Assembly (NCBI RefSeq): GCF_901001165.1
Contig: NC_042963.1
Location: 43,696,005-43,760,004 of the forward strand
DNA: 64,000 nt
Direction of reading: 5' to 3'
DNA from: Salmo trutta
Lineage: Eukaryota; Chordata; Actinopteri; Salmoniformes; Salmonidae
How positions within the stretch are numbered: position 1 is the stretch's first letter; each line of letters opens with the position of its first letter. Below the pieces are notes generated by a model that had not been told where the DNA came from, did not search any database, and was given only the letters and a program-made list of their open reading frames with translations. This document shows, piece by piece, positions 1 to 12,370 of the stretch. Both the position numbers and the translations under genes were made by a program.

Positions 1-84
1 TTGCCATCATTGTGAGTGTGCTGACCCTGGTGCTAGAGGGGGTACGCAGCTGGAGGTTGAATGACAGTTTGGGAACTGCTGTCG
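1..84 (-). mobile_element. hAT terminal fragment
   Basis: The stretch from about base 28 matches the reverse complement of the left end of the hAT element at 18344 (gtgctagagggggta, gcagctggaggttgaatg, gtttgggaa). About 26 internal bases of that end are missing. This is a decayed solo end with no coding content. Confidence 0.6.
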
Positions 85-94
85 TAGAGCGGTT

Positions 95-176
95 AAGAGC
101 TTGAAAGTAAGCATTTCATGGTAAGGTCTACACCTGTTTTATTCGGTACATGTGACAAATAAAATTTGATTTTATC
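95..176 (+). mobile_element. LINE 3' tail (Rex1/RSg-1-type)
   Basis: It contains the salmonid non-LTR 3' tail: gtaagcatttcatggtaagg, then cacctg and a terminal gacaaataaaatttgat. Similar tails occur at 11101-11185 and 46165-46232. The copy is heavily 5'-truncated and non-coding. Confidence 0.65.
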
Positions 177-2808
177 TCCAGTCACTCATGTGGTTACCCC
201 GAGGAGGACTGTCACAACAGGTTTACCAGAATGGGAGATCTTCTGAATTGGTGCACAAGCAGGGGAACCAGCCTCGGCAGGAGGCCTCAATTATTAATAT
301 TTCCTTGATAATGTTTACTTATTGAGGGGTTAAGATGTGCTTGCAGTCCACTGTTTTATGGAGCCAAAGTGCGAACTTGCGATAATGATCAGTCGTGTAT
401 GCTGGGCTCAGTACTGCATTTCTGTCTCCTTCAGGAAGTGGGCCTTTATACAATGCAAAGGGCAGAGATTTGATGCAGTGGGTATTCATGTGACTGTCAG
501 CCATCTGGAGAAGATAACCTGTTATTTTCAAGGCAGGGCCTGATCTTCTTGGAGCTGCGTTGCCTCATCAGGTCCTCGGAGGGGATGAAGCTGCCTCATA
601 TGTCTGCCCCCAAGTCAAAAACAATGCACTCACACACGACAATGTGCTGTGCAGTCTTATCAGTCTCCGAGTGAGAGGATAAGACCTGTGTATGTCACAG
701 CCTGTCATTTCTTTCTGAGCTGGTGGTTGGAGACTGCTTCTGTCAGCGTGTTGCTATCATAAATTAAAAAGCTGGTAAAGAGGTTGAGTTATTGTCCGGG
801 TCCTTTTTAAAGTGGCTTTTTTAGAATGGAGAGAATGGATGTAAAGCAGCTCCCCCTCCTTGGTCTCTACTAATACTTCTTGGCCCCCCCCCAGTCTGAC
901 CCTTGACTTTGCAGCAGACTTGGAGTCCTATTAAAACAGAGAGCAATGTTGGTTTATACTTGAGTGTTCTTATTTCTGTGTGGAGGAATGCACACTGGGA
1001 GTTGTTTAGCACCCTGCGAAGTGGGCAGTTTTGGTAGCTTACATCTGACGCGTCTGCTCGTGCCACTTTAATATTTGCTCAACAAACAGGCTGCCAGGAA
1101 CATTATTAATGTGCAGAAAACAAATACATGATGGGGAATCTACCCTTGGATAAAGACGTCTTTGCCTCATAACAAATGTCAGTCTATTATATGAAAGATA
1201 TCATAGGTTTTGTGTTTAGATACTGTAACATAGGGAAACAGTAGCAGCTCCCCTCAGACACTTTTGAGAGCTTGGTGTAACAAGTATCAACAATAATTGA
1301 TTGTGTGAGAATGCAATTTTCAAGGCCCTAGGTGTTTGTTAGGGCTCCAGACAGTTGACAATAAATCTGAGGAATGAGTGAATACATGCGTTGGAGAAAG
1401 GTGATCGAGACAATCTATTTGTCCCCCTCACTCTTTTAGAAGAGGCTCTAACAAGGTGATGGGCATCTATTAGACTACCTTCCTGACACTGGCCCATGTG
1501 TGATCTGTTCACAGGTTTCTGTTGTAACATATTGAGAAGCAGGGGGGATCATCCTCCAATGCAATTTAGGACCAGGTTTTGCAATTGCCAGTTTATGCCT
1601 GGGTAAAGGGACTGTAATCATTTTATTTGAGTTTGGTCTAAGATTAGTGTTCACACAGGTGCTCACGGAGTGTGTGACATATCTGTGAAATGGCGTCCTA
1701 TGTGGGCTTACGCAGAACTGCATCAGTTGTAGTAGTGCAACTATCGTTGAATTGTTAAGTCTCACAATGTGCAACCTGACTCGCATTCCTGAGAATATTT
1801 GGAAAAGGATTCCTACGAAAAGCTTACAGTCCTGCTGTCCAAAAGGAGGAAGCAGCCTGTTTGTATGCATTTCAGTTATAACACTGTTTAGGTCGTGGCA
1901 TGTAGGAAATTAAAATCCCTTTTGGTTTTCCCTGGTTTTTATGGAATTGATCCAGAAAGGCTATTATACAGATGGAAGGACGAGTTGACTATTCAATCCC
2001 TCATTTCTTAATCAGTCACTGAAGCAGTTGAGATCTCTCTAAGTGGTTTGCGTTACGAAAACGAATAAGAGAAATTTGAACATGCTGTAAGATGTTGACC
2101 TAACTGACACCTTTTCTATTGTAGGCCTACTATAACTTGGGAGTAACTGGGTTGCAAAGCAGTACAGCGAAACGGAGCTAGATAATCTTCATATAATCAC
2201 TATACACCTCACTTATTCTGTCTTTTCAGTGGTAAAAACTGACCATGCATTGATACTAATGTTGCCTGGTCTTGTCTACTTTAGTTGTATTGTTTTTTTG
2301 TTTTTTTTATAGATAAGTTGACTCAGTTTATGAAAACAATCTTATTAAAAAAGGCATTTTTGTTACGCAGGTAACTACATATTTGGTATTGTTCTGCTGT
2401 GTTCCTTGGCTCCGTCCCTGGCTGTTTTGTAGCCGTTGTCCTGTTTTTGAGCTCCTTTTACCCTTTATCAGGTTTCCTGCTGCTTTGGACCTCTGCCCTC
2501 TCTTCCACACCACCACTTCACCTATTCCCGCTAGGAGATTTCAACAGCCTGTTTGTACTCTTCACTATCCAACCTTTTAAAGTGATTTGAAGTTTCCCTA
2601 AGCTCTGCAAGGTGTTAACGTCTCATGTTTTGGTGAACTTAAGTGGTGTGCACTTCTCTAAACAACCTGATAACCGGATGTTTTCTTTTTTGTTTTACTG
2701 GCTCACCACTATCTATTAACCTGCCAGCTGTCAGGCAACCTGTAGAAATGATTGAGTAATATGACATGAACAAGCTGCTGTATCTGTTCATTCAGGGGGT
2801 TTACCCTT
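177..2808. other. Non-coding stretch, nothing assigned
   Basis: No reading frame here resembles a known protein. The short ORFs have no supporting splice signals or homology that I recognise. It may be intron of the + strand gene whose exons begin at 6562 or earlier. Confidence 0.5.
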
Positions 2809-3067
2809 GAAGGTGGGCTTATTCTCCTCAAATATCTCCCTGACTCCGTTTCCCCACAGGCCAAAGCAGTAGTCTCTCTGTTCTCCTCTGTGAAGGTGGG
2901 CTTATTCTCCTCAAATATCTCCCTGACTCCGTTTCCCCACAGGCCAAAGCAGTAGTCTCTCTGTTCTCCTCTGTGAAGGTGGGCTTATTCTCCTCAAATA
3001 TCTCCCTGACTCCGTTTCCCCACAGGCCAAAGCAGTAGTCTCTCTGTTCTCCTCTGTGAAGGTGGGC
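2809..3067 (+). repeat. Perfect 83-bp tandem triplication
   Basis: Units start at 2809, 2892 and 2975 (period 83), with a partial fourth up to about 3067. The three full units are identical base for base by eye, so the expansion is recent or is an assembly artefact. Each unit carries a pyrimidine-rich tract, a cacag acceptor, a 36-bp open segment and a gaag|gtgggc donor. The unit therefore looks like an exon plus its upstream intron end, repeated three times. Confidence 0.9.
2860..3061 (+). other. Candidate triplicated 36-bp exon
   Basis: Three identical 36-bp segments (2860-2895, 2943-2978, 3026-3061) lie between an AG acceptor and a GT donor. Two frames are open. Phase 0 reads AKAVVSLFSSVK. 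The frame offset by one base would join in phase directly to the exon at 6562. The gaps between copies are only 47 bp, very short for vertebrate introns, so normally one copy would be used. I do not recognise the peptide. Coding status is inferred only from splice signals and openness. Confidence 0.4.
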
Positions 3068-5349
3068 AGATTCTTTTGAATGAGGAATCTTTGATGTTAA
3101 GGAGATGAGCTAGACTGATAAGATGTCTGCAAGTCCACACAGCTCCTGTAAGTTTGTCGTTAACCCTGACTGTGACCCAGGGTATAAATACAGGTTGTGT
3201 TCTCTCGTAATTCCACATCTTCAACTAGACGCCCATCTTTAAATGTTTTGCATGTGGTCTTTGGTCTTTCTAGTGGTCATTTGGAATATAATTGACTGAA
3301 CTTGCTCTAGTTTCTTAAAGTGATCTAAATGTTATAGCTCACTTGGCATTATACACACAGTAATGACTTCATGTGCATTGACATTCATGTACACTGTCAA
3401 GTTCGCCAGCTTGTAGTCCTAAAAAAACAAAAATTAGTTCTCTGGTTCGTTCAGCCACTCTTATGGGGCTTTGGGATAATTGCCGAAAATAAAGTGAGGT
3501 TAACACCAGTTTAGCTCTTTATACATTTTGTTCTATGAGATATCAGTCCGTTAACATGGCCTTTTATGAATTATGAAGCCTTTATGTGCTTGATTTGATT
3601 ATAAATGCTTCAAAATTCAGAAAAGTGAAGTTAGCTGATTCTCATAGAACAAAGCGTATAAGATCTAAGCCTGTTTACTACAGACCTTATTTTTGTCATT
3701 TATCAAAAAACATGAATTTCCTCATAGGCTTTCGCCAACAAGCCATGGCCGAGTCTCTTGCCTACAAAAATACGCCATTACTATTACTCTCTATATGGAA
3801 TATAATGAATCCAAATCTCTTCTCTTACCTGTGGCTACAAATGTCTGTCTTTTCATGCAGTGGGCACCCTGTGGAAAGCAATTCATAATTGTCTTTCCGT
3901 TTTTGTGGCAGGTGAAGCTGAGGAAGGATATCCTCCCTGTCAAATGTGGTGCTACATGGTTATCGTTGGATCGTATGTGTTGGTTTGTGTTGATGAATGT
4001 TAGCTCTACCCCTTAGGCTGCGCTATATTGGTGATGTAAAGACCGACGGCACCAGCAAGTTTAGTGAACTGCTTTGGCCTTAGGGCACTCCAGTTTTAGA
4101 CAACACAACAACACCATGCTAATCATAGGACTAGAACACTAGGCTGTCTTAATGCTAATGCTGCAACATGTGCCCTATTGGCTTGACTTTTACAGTAGAT
4201 TATTTTGCATAATGTAAATTCACAATGTTGGTTAGGGCTACACCAAGCTTTGCTATGACTGTACAATGGCATGTTTCCTAATCCACACCAATGTTGCAGT
4301 TAATCGTGAGGTGTAAAGGCCCTTAAAGGTCGGTTGCCATCCGAACCTTAAGTAGCTACTTCGAGTAGTCGACTGTTAGTGCATGTGGAGTTGCTGGACA
4401 TGCATCAGCACAGACGGGCCTCGGGTTTAATCTGTCCGTAGGTGCCGTGGCAACAGGTTGCAGGGCCAACATTATGTTTCTCTGTGCATCAGAGAGGAAG
4501 TGGTTGCTATCAGTTTCAGGGCAGAAATGTGTTTTCACTGCTTATCTGTGATGATGACCTAGCAGCTTTCGCATGAATTACTTTTGTCAGCCATTGTTAT
4601 TATAGAACTAACTCTAGTTTCCTTGTAGTATCTCAGAAATGTAGGCCTATAGGTTTGATGCTTCGACATCTCTATTGGCTCTAATCTGGGATGCACAGAT
4701 ACACTATTGGGAATCCTACAGAGGTTCTAAATCTTTTCCCCTGTGGATTACTCTTTTATACTAATCCACCACCAACATTCTGCCCTAAGATGCATACACT
4801 GATACAGTCATGTATTGTATGAAGGCAATAAAGCCACCATTAGGCCAGTGACCACACACACTGTACAGTACTTATAGAGTTATGTGCTAGATGAATTGGG
4901 ATCATTAGGTTTGGGGATGAAAGTAGTCCTGTGTGCCTTGGAAGGCTGGAGTCCTGTAATGTCTTGGCACAAGTTCAGTTCAACACTGCTCTCCCAGAAT
5001 GATGAAGAGGAGTTTTATCAATGTGTTCCTATTGATAAATGCATACTCTCATTTTAGTCTGTTTATAGTTGGTGTTTTGAAGTTGATCAGCAGGAAAAAG
5101 TCCTGTTGAGCAATATCAGACGAATCTGATGAGGACTGCTGATTGTCTGCTATGATCCTGAGGGCAGCACTTCTATAAAAAGAAAAACACAACCTTGAAA
5201 ACTGTATGTCATCGCTAATTCCAGGGCAATTACGAATCGGCTTACTCACAGAGGATGTCATTTGAAACTGAAAGCAGTCATTCTTATAGCTTCTTATTAG
5301 GTCTAGAGTCAGACTCTGCTTGTCAAAGTCATTGGGGGTGAGCTCATTG

Positions 5350-5406
<57 letters not shown>

Positions 5407-6561
5407 TTACTGCCTTGAGTCAGCAAAGGACCCGAGGGCAGATGAGGTCATTCTTAAAATCACAGGGTTAAGCCAAACAACCTTACATTATCCAGGCTCT
5501 GCCCCAGCTCCCTCCTCTGTGAATCTGCAAACATGGACTACATGTCCAGCAGACAAAGCCAAGCTGTACTGGGACATATACCTACATCTGGGAAACAAGT
5601 ATAACGTACTGTACCATTATTTATAGCAGACGCTCTTCTTCCCCACAGTTCAAACACTCTAGTCCACTCTAAAGAGACCAGGTGTCCAGGGTCAATAGGA
5701 AGTGACAATCTTAGGCTGGTCTTGTGAACTGAGCAGTCACTCTGGCTCCCACTCTTCCTGTGGAGAGTGGTGGAAGAAAGCCTTCCTCTGAAATGGCACA
5801 GAAAATCTTTAGTGGATTACCCAGCCTGCCTCTCATTATAGCATTAGTCTGCAGGGCTAAACCTTTATTTTGCATCATCTGCTAATCTGTTTGGCTCATG
5901 CTCTTTGAAGCGGATGTCATCTTGCTGTGGTGTTCTGCTCTATTAACATCAACCGCTCTCCAAATACTGTATATGGACTTCCCTCAGCCTGGCCTATTTA
6001 GCTGATCAGCTCCTGGAAAAAATCCACAACATTTTACTTGGACCGCAAAGTCAACAATGGGAAATGGGCCGATAGCTTTCTTTTGGAGTCCTGTCTTCCT
6101 TTTTTTAATGTTCCAGAGGATGTGAACATGCATGTCAATTCTTGTTATTGTTTGAATTTCACTGCAGAAGATAACTTAGAATCCACCTCTGGCATTGACT
6201 GATGTATTGAGGGCCAACATCTATGGATGTAAGGGTTGGTCAGGGGTAATAGAGATTTAAAATCAGATGACTCAATGGAAGGCCAAAACCTCAAATATGG
6301 CTTTATACAGTAGACCTATAGTACATGTCATCAAGTCAGACCTCAGCTATGTGATAACATGTACAGTACCTTCTTGCTCTTAGTAAATCAATCAAAGTTG
6401 TCTTGTTGGTAAGCTGCAGATGGCTAGCCTGTTTCATGCCTTGCTGGTTAAAGCCCCATCAATATAAAACAACTACAAAATATTTAGTGCCAATGTTACC
6501 AAGCACAAAAATTGTTTTAAGTCATTTTCTTCATATTAAGTGTGTATTCCTCTCGTTGCAG
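3068..6561. other. Probable intron of the + strand gene
   Basis: No convincing exon was found. The stretch contains the (TG)n microsatellite at 5352. A possible exon at 3912-3972 was considered and not accepted. Confidence 0.45.
5352..5405. repeat. (TG)27 microsatellite
   Basis: An uninterrupted TG dinucleotide run of 54 bp. It creates artificial His-Thr and Val-Cys reading frames on the two strands. Confidence 0.97.
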
Positions 6562-6666
6562 GAACATTTGAGAAACCTATTCCACCACCACTGCCCACTA
6601 AGGTGAAGGAGCAGAAGAAGAGTGTGGATGGACCTACATTGGAAGCCAAGAACCCAGTAAGGAAGG
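6562..6666 (+). CDS. Exon of unrecognised basic protein gene (exon A)
   Basis: I do not recognise the product. The 105-bp exon follows a cctctcgttgcag acceptor and ends at agg|gtgagg. Read with one base contributed by the previous exon it encodes TFEKPIPPPLPTKVKEQ and continues KKSVDGPTLEAKNPVRK. It has a proline cluster followed by a Lys-rich segment. It ends in phase 1, and its final G joins AT at the next exon to make Asp. The chain of compatible phases through four exons, each open across its full length, is the main evidence that this is a real gene. No enzyme motif, signal peptide or membrane segment is visible. Confidence 0.6.
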
Positions 6667-7498
6667 GTGAGGCAGTTCATTATACCAGGGTGCTTATGGA
6701 CCAGCTATAACCAGGCTAAATCCCAGGTACTATCCAGTACAACGGGTGAAGACACCCTAGTCTCTCTACATTACTGGCACAGGGCACACATCTTATATGG
6801 CCTCATAAAAGTGAGATGGATGTACTGTCATAACTAATTCCCACATAAACCCTAAATATGCGAGTTGGTATTGTCAAGATGTGCCAAGGCTGCAAGTCGG
6901 CAGAAAACATTACTGCATGGGAGTTTTAGATTAATACAGTGATGAACCTGTTTGTGTTCTGAGAAATGAAAGTTACCAATGCTAAGCCTGTGAAGTTGTG
7001 GTGTATTTAACGCAGTTAGATATATTGTTTAATGAACAATACTTTGACGAGCAGTGAAATGGAAATCTCCCCAACGTGGCAGCTGTGTAAATTCGACTAT
7101 CTGTGAAAGGCGCTCACAACCCCATAGGCTCTTGTCCTGTTTTTGAGATAGCCGATAGATTATCAGACTCTGCCATCTAGATTCCAGGTGTTCATACGTG
7201 TGGTTGGCATAGGGACATCTCCCCTGTGTGTTTGCCTAGCTCACAGCAGATAGACTATACCACCGGAGTCAATGCGACAGGCTGCTTGCTGATAACATTC
7301 ATTTGCAGTACATGGGGGACCACATACAAACACACTGTAGGGGTATGACCATGAAAAATGCATGTTCATTTTGTAGTTCAGACACATTTTTGTGTCCAGT
7401 ACTGTGTATGTTTGAGATTGTTGCAACACATTAAACATACTTACACCATGTCATGGACTTTTCCTCATGTCCTGAATTAACCCATTGTGTCCCAATAG

Positions 7499-7677
7499 AT
7501 TCATCGGTGTCCGGTGTTAAGAACGTGTTCACCCGGCTAGTGAGGGTGGCCCAGCGTTACCTGCTGGATAAAGATTGTCAGAGTGGGGACAGTAAGCCTT
7601 CCCCATCCCGAGGCAGCTCTGCCAGGCGCCGCTCCTCCAAGGCCAGCAGGACGACGTCCTCAATCACACAGTCACAG
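7499..7677 (+). CDS. Exon of unrecognised basic protein gene (exon B)
   Basis: A 179-bp exon between a tgtcccaatag acceptor and a cag|gtcagc donor, entering in phase 1 and leaving in phase 0. It encodes SSVSGVKNVFTRLVRVAQR, then YLLDKDCQSGDS, then a low-complexity Ser/Arg/Lys stretch (SPSRGSSARRRSSKASRTTS). VKNVFTRLVRVAQRYLL could be a short amphipathic helix; the rest looks disordered and could hold basic phosphorylation sites. Function unknown. The ATG at 7453 upstream lies in intron and is not a start. Confidence 0.6.
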
Positions 7678-8633
7678 GTCAGCTAGCCAGGGTCAAAACA
7701 CAGGCTACGCCAACTCTCATTCACCTGTAGAGAAAGTACTGAAATGTGGGGAAGATCTCAATTGGAGATGCCTCGTGTCCTCTCTCTTCGTCTCTTTCTC
7801 AAAACTCGTTGGATGAGAGCGAGGTCCCTCCCCTCTGACCTACTCCTCCAATGGGTTTTGAGAAGGCGACGAGGACGCGAGGAGTCTGCAGTTGAGCTCT
7901 TCCCAGGCTCTCACCCTTTTTCTAGCGAAAACCATCACATCTTCCTCCTCTCCTTATCTGTGTTTGTGGTTATTCTGCACAGTATTTGTACTTTGTAAAA
8001 ATCAAGCTATTCTGCAGGGACCCTCAGTATTCGTCATCTGCAGATTTTCAGCATATTACTTTTCAACAGTGTTGAGTTTTCATTAGCAATTATAGACTGT
8101 AACAAAGGGCTATGTGTTTATGACTGGCTGTATTTACACAGCCTCAAGACCCATTTGGACTCAGTCAGTGTGCCTTCCCAGAGGAACACAAAGCATGATG
8201 CCTGAAACGCTGTATGAGACTGGTCTGTGGCAGTTCTCCCAGGGCCTACAGTATTAGTTGGATCTTAGGCTTTAGTTTGACCTCTTGGGTTTCACACATG
8301 CATGCAGTTGTCATTCTCCGTTTAGAAAAAATGTCACATTACACAAGAGGAGGTATTTTACCCATTTACCTCTGAGAATTTGTAGAGGAAGCAGATTTTT
8401 CACACTGACCTTCTGGTTTACTGTAGGACTTTCATGAAGGGTCTCCGTCTGAATTAGAACTGGAACCTTCCCTTTCAACCAGATACTTGGAGGCTATTTA
8501 CGACTCAGTTATTAAAAGTATTTTCATAGGACTACGTTTTTGCCTCTCAATTTTCTATTCTGTCTATACTGTCTCAATTAGCTGAGACACTCAGTGGTTT
8601 TAGGTTATTGTTATGGTCTCTATCTCCCTCCAG

Positions 8634-8746
8634 ATCAGAGCCAAGAGGAGTCAAAAGGGTGTGTCCCAGCAGGGAAGTGTGAGTCAGACCAGAGGAGGGA
8701 CCCTTCCCGGTCCTACCCCAGACTCAGATGGGCCGGTCAAAGACAG
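8634..8746 (+). CDS. Exon of unrecognised basic protein gene (exon C)
   Basis: A 113-bp exon after a strong acceptor (tatctccctccag). It enters in phase 0, matching the end of exon B, and encodes IRAKRSQKGVSQQGSVSQ then TRGGTLPGPTPDSDGPVKD. The donor ag|gttggt is weak. It leaves two bases (AG) that complete an Arg codon at the 11910 exon. The composition is again polar, basic and low-complexity. Confidence 0.55.
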
Positions 8747-9445
8747 GTTGGTCAGAAATCTCCTGTTAGACACATCTGTATTGGTCAACTGAGAAATGCA
8801 CAGTAAGAGCAACATCTTCTCCATACTGCAATTCACAGCTTTGATTAATGATGGACCTTTTTTTATTTGGAATATTATCTGATTTGTGGTTACTTCATGT
8901 AGATGTTTTCACTAAGCAATACAATTTATGGCTCTGTCAATTTCTCTGAGAGGCCCAAGAGAATTGACTACTTTAATAGGTTTATCGGTCAGCCAGAGGA
9001 GTTAGCTCCCAGCCAGCAGAATGACTTTCCCACAGACTGCTGTTACATATGGGAACCTTTATGATCAACATGCATGTTCCTCATAGGGGCAAAGAACCTC
9101 AACAGGAAATTCAAGGTTGTAAAAGTTGCCACTTATCTAACTTACATACCGTTTTTCCATTCATAGCATTAATTATGTGGTAGTCATGCATACAACACTG
9201 GTGGGTGGAGGTAGGCAATCCCACAGCCATGAGCTTCCTGTTTTTGCTTAAAATACTTCAAAACAAAAACAATTTATGCGCTGTTAAATGTCATCGCAAT
9301 TAGAACTTGAAGAACAGACTCTTGGAGGGCGGAAAAGATTGACATGAATTCTACTTTTTAATGGGCATAGGTTGAGGTCCCCGCCCCTCTACATCAACTC
9401 CATAAATCAATATTTTTGTGTTCTAATGACAAGCTGTTTTAATGG

Positions 9446-9765
9446 TCTGGGTGTAGCTGGTGCAGAGGAGTCAGGCGCAGGACAGCAGAGATGAGTAATA
9501 AAAGTAACTTTACTCAAAATCATCAAATACATGTAGATTTACCAAGCCCACACAAACGGACCGAAATACATAAAACAAACACGCACAAAAACCATGGGGA
9601 AAACAGAGGGTTAAATAAAGAACATGTAATTGGGGAATTGAAACCAGGTGTTTAAAACAAAGACAAAACAAATGAAAAGTGGATCGGCGATGGCTAGAAG
9701 GCTGGTGACGTCGAACGCCGCCCAAACAAGGAGAGGGAGCGACTCCGGCGGAAGTCGTGACACTG
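9446..9765. repeat. Probable interspersed repeat, unclassified
   Basis: The segment starting near tggtgcagaggagtcaggcg and ending near cggcggaagtcgtgacac has the look of a dispersed salmonid repeat, recognised from memory rather than from a second copy in this window. No transposase or clear terminal repeat was found. It lies in the intron between exons C and D. Confidence 0.35.
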
Positions 9766-10796
9766 TTCCATGTCGTGTCTCCCTGGCAGGCAGGCTGGCC
9801 TCAGCCTCATTCTCATAACAAAAGCATATCACACACCTTTAAGCTGGGGCCAGTAGTCTGTGTGCATACCTGTCATTCCTCACAGGTCCCGTATTAGTGT
9901 CAAGTGGCTGAAATCGCTGAAACGATGAGCGGGTCGCCCGGGGTCAATGAAGGGATTACGCTAATTTGACACAAGATTACAGAGAGGGCAGGGAGTGGAT
10001 TTGACTCCTCTCAGCGAGTTGCTGAAAAGGCATGTCAGCTTTTCAACACTGACGGGGCCAGGCACCAAGGAGCTAATGGCCAGTAGAGGCCAGGGGTATT
10101 ACAGCTGCTGTTGACTATAGCACACTCTGGCTCATGTACAGAGTAAAGTGTCTGACTCTGAGCTCTGTTCCTCTGATCTAAGAGTAGAGGAGGTAGTCAC
10201 AGCACACTGGAACTCCCACCAGTAGATTTCAGTCACTCATCAGCAGGAGATTGTAATATCGCTGTGTATTTAATATCTGTATTCAAAGAATGTTGATTTC
10301 AGATTGTGTAATGTGAACTTTTTCCCCCTCCATAAGTTTAATTGTACTCATTTGTAGGATAGTCAATAGATCACATTTTTATTTTGAGCTACTGAAGAAA
10401 TGTGGTGGTTATACTGTGTTGTTCCATAGAGTTTATGGGTTGGACCCCTGGCTGAGGTTGACCTGTATAGAAGGTGTAGGTCAGGCACAGGTCATTCCAC
10501 TAAATACAATGGTCACATGACACATTTACCAATTTCACCCAAGAATTTGGCCGATCAGGAATCTGAAAATGCTGAGCAAAAAGTTTGGTGGTTCCCCTTC
10601 CTCTGGAATTGTTGTGTGGGTTTTTAGAGCTCATATGTTGAATCATTTAACATGCCTAAACAGGCTTAATATTATTATTTCATAGTTCTCAGGTATCTCA
10701 ACCCAAATAGAAGATTTGTAATTTTTGTTCTATTCCTGTCTATACAGTACTAGGTTAGGGTGCAGTTTGCTCTCATCTAAAGCCATCTAGCCTCTA

Positions 10797-11185
10797 TTGT
10801 CAGACTCCAGTCACCCAAGTCATAGACTGTTCTCTCTGCTACCCCATGGCAAGCGGTACTGGAGTGCTAAGTCTAGGTCCAAAATCCCCCCCCCCCCCCA
10901 AGCAATAAGACTACTGAACAATTAATCAAATGTTCACCTGGTCACTTTACCCCTACCTACATGTACAAATAACCTCAACTAACTGTAACCCCGCATTGAC
11001 TCGGTACCGGTACCCCCTGTATATAGCCTCATTATTGTTATTTTATTTTGTAACTTTTTTTTACTTCAGTTAATTTTGTAAATATTTTCTTAACTGCTTT
11101 GTTGGGCTTGTAAGTAAGCATTTCACGGTAAGGTCTACACCTGTTGTATTCGGCACATGTGACAAATACAATTTAATTAGATTTT
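10797..11185 (+). mobile_element. 5'-truncated Rex1-type LINE 3' end
   Basis: It begins with remnants of the C-terminal coding part (VTQVIDCSLCYPMASG, from ccagtcacccaagtcataga) and runs through a 3' UTR with ctgtatatagcctc. It ends in the tail gtaagcatttcacggtaagg ... gacaaatacaattt. This is a typical 5'-truncated retrotransposition product in the intron upstream of exon D. Confidence 0.75.
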
Positions 11186-11909
11186 TTGGTAGCTATGTTT
11201 GTAGTTACAGTATGTTTTGTGTTGGTAACTAAGCCCAACATCCACACTTTATAGGTGTTAATCACCTGTTTGTTGGTGTAATGTGCAGAGGAAGCTTGTT
11301 TGAAGGATGAGGGAATTCATGAAAAATGGCAGGTGTTTGGTGGGTGACTGGCTGGCTGCCACCCTTACACCCAACCCCGGTGCTGTTTTGTAAATGGTGT
11401 ATGGCATAGGGAGGATATCTCTCACTCCCCCCAGCCCTGCAGGTGCTTCCTCTGTTAATGCCCTACACCTGTGGATAAATCAAACCACTGACATTTATGA
11501 CATATTTATGAGCCAGAGAGGGGGAAGATGGGGGAGCGAGAGGGTCTACATACAGTACGTGTTTTTATGTAGCCCCTGTGTCAGTCGAGTTTCACACCAA
11601 GGTGTCACTGTAGAATGGTTATTAGACTTCTTGGCTATTGACCTGTGGCTCATGATGTCTGACTGAGCAGAGTACTTTTACTCCCCATTTTTTTTTTTTT
11701 GGGCGCCTTTTCTATTATAAGATGTAGCTAGTCTAAATCAAAAGTTGTTAATGTGCATTCTGTGTAGTAATCTATAATGATCATGTCAACATTGGACTAC
11801 ATTAAACAGTTTTAAAGCGGAGCTGAATTAAACACTTGTGCATCACAGATTGGGGATAGCTGTGACATGAAAGTGAGTAAACGTTATTATGCTCCTGTTT
11901 CTCCAGCAG

Positions 11910-12101
11910 GCCAGAGCCAGCAGCGTTTAGGAGAATGGGTTCTGGTCCTGTAGGCAGGGTGGCCCGTAGACGCAGCAGTCTGCCCCCAAGAGTCGAGTCC
12001 CTCCGCCTGCTCCGGACCAGGACCCCCCAGTCCCCATCGCCCGCTCCCTCCAGCCCAGCCCAAACACTGACCCATCAGAGACGGAAAACAGCCCTATCCA
12101 G
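11910..12101 (+). CDS. Exon of unrecognised basic protein gene (exon D)
   Basis: A 192-bp exon with acceptor tctccagcag and a good donor cag|gtaagc. With AG carried over from exon C it reads R-PEPAAFRRMGSGPVGR, VARRRSSLPPRVESLRLLR, TRTPQSPSPAPSSPAQTL, THQRRKTALS and leaves AG. It is strongly basic with RRRSS and SP/TP sites. The acceptor is a NAGNAG tandem (cagcag), so a 195-bp form starting at 11907 would also keep the frame. The exon carrying the stop codon was not identified with confidence. Confidence 0.6.
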
Positions 12102-12146
12102 GTAAGCTGGAACCTACTGTCTACATTGTGTTATAGAAGACTGGAT

Positions 12147-12370
12147 CAGGGTTGAATTCATTAGTCAAAATATTTTGTAATGCTTACTCTAGGAACCAAA
12201 TGGAAACAAGCGGAGAAAACGGGAAGGGCCTAAGTGAACTTGTCCAATAGAAACACTTGTTTTTGTTGCAAAACATTTTCTGTTTGGAGTAAACGGTTCC
12301 CGTTACAAAATGTTTTACAACATACTAAACGTTTTGCAATGGAGTCCGACAAATGAATACACCCTAGGAA
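12147..12370. mobile_element. MITE with terminal inverted repeats
   Basis: The ends gggttgaattcatta and aatgaatacacccta are near inverted repeats enclosing about 200 bp with no ORF. Internal sequence resembles part of the repeat near 44285-44410. A short non-autonomous DNA transposon is likely. Confidence 0.5.

Noticed and set aside
3912..3972. Possible exon (VKLRKDILPVKCGATW) between gtggcag and gtatgt
   Set aside because: The reading frame has no support from homology and the phase does not fit clearly to either the 36-bp candidate or the 6562 exon.
5049..5426. 125-aa ORF with a His-Thr run
   Set aside because: An artefact of the TG microsatellite read on the other strand.
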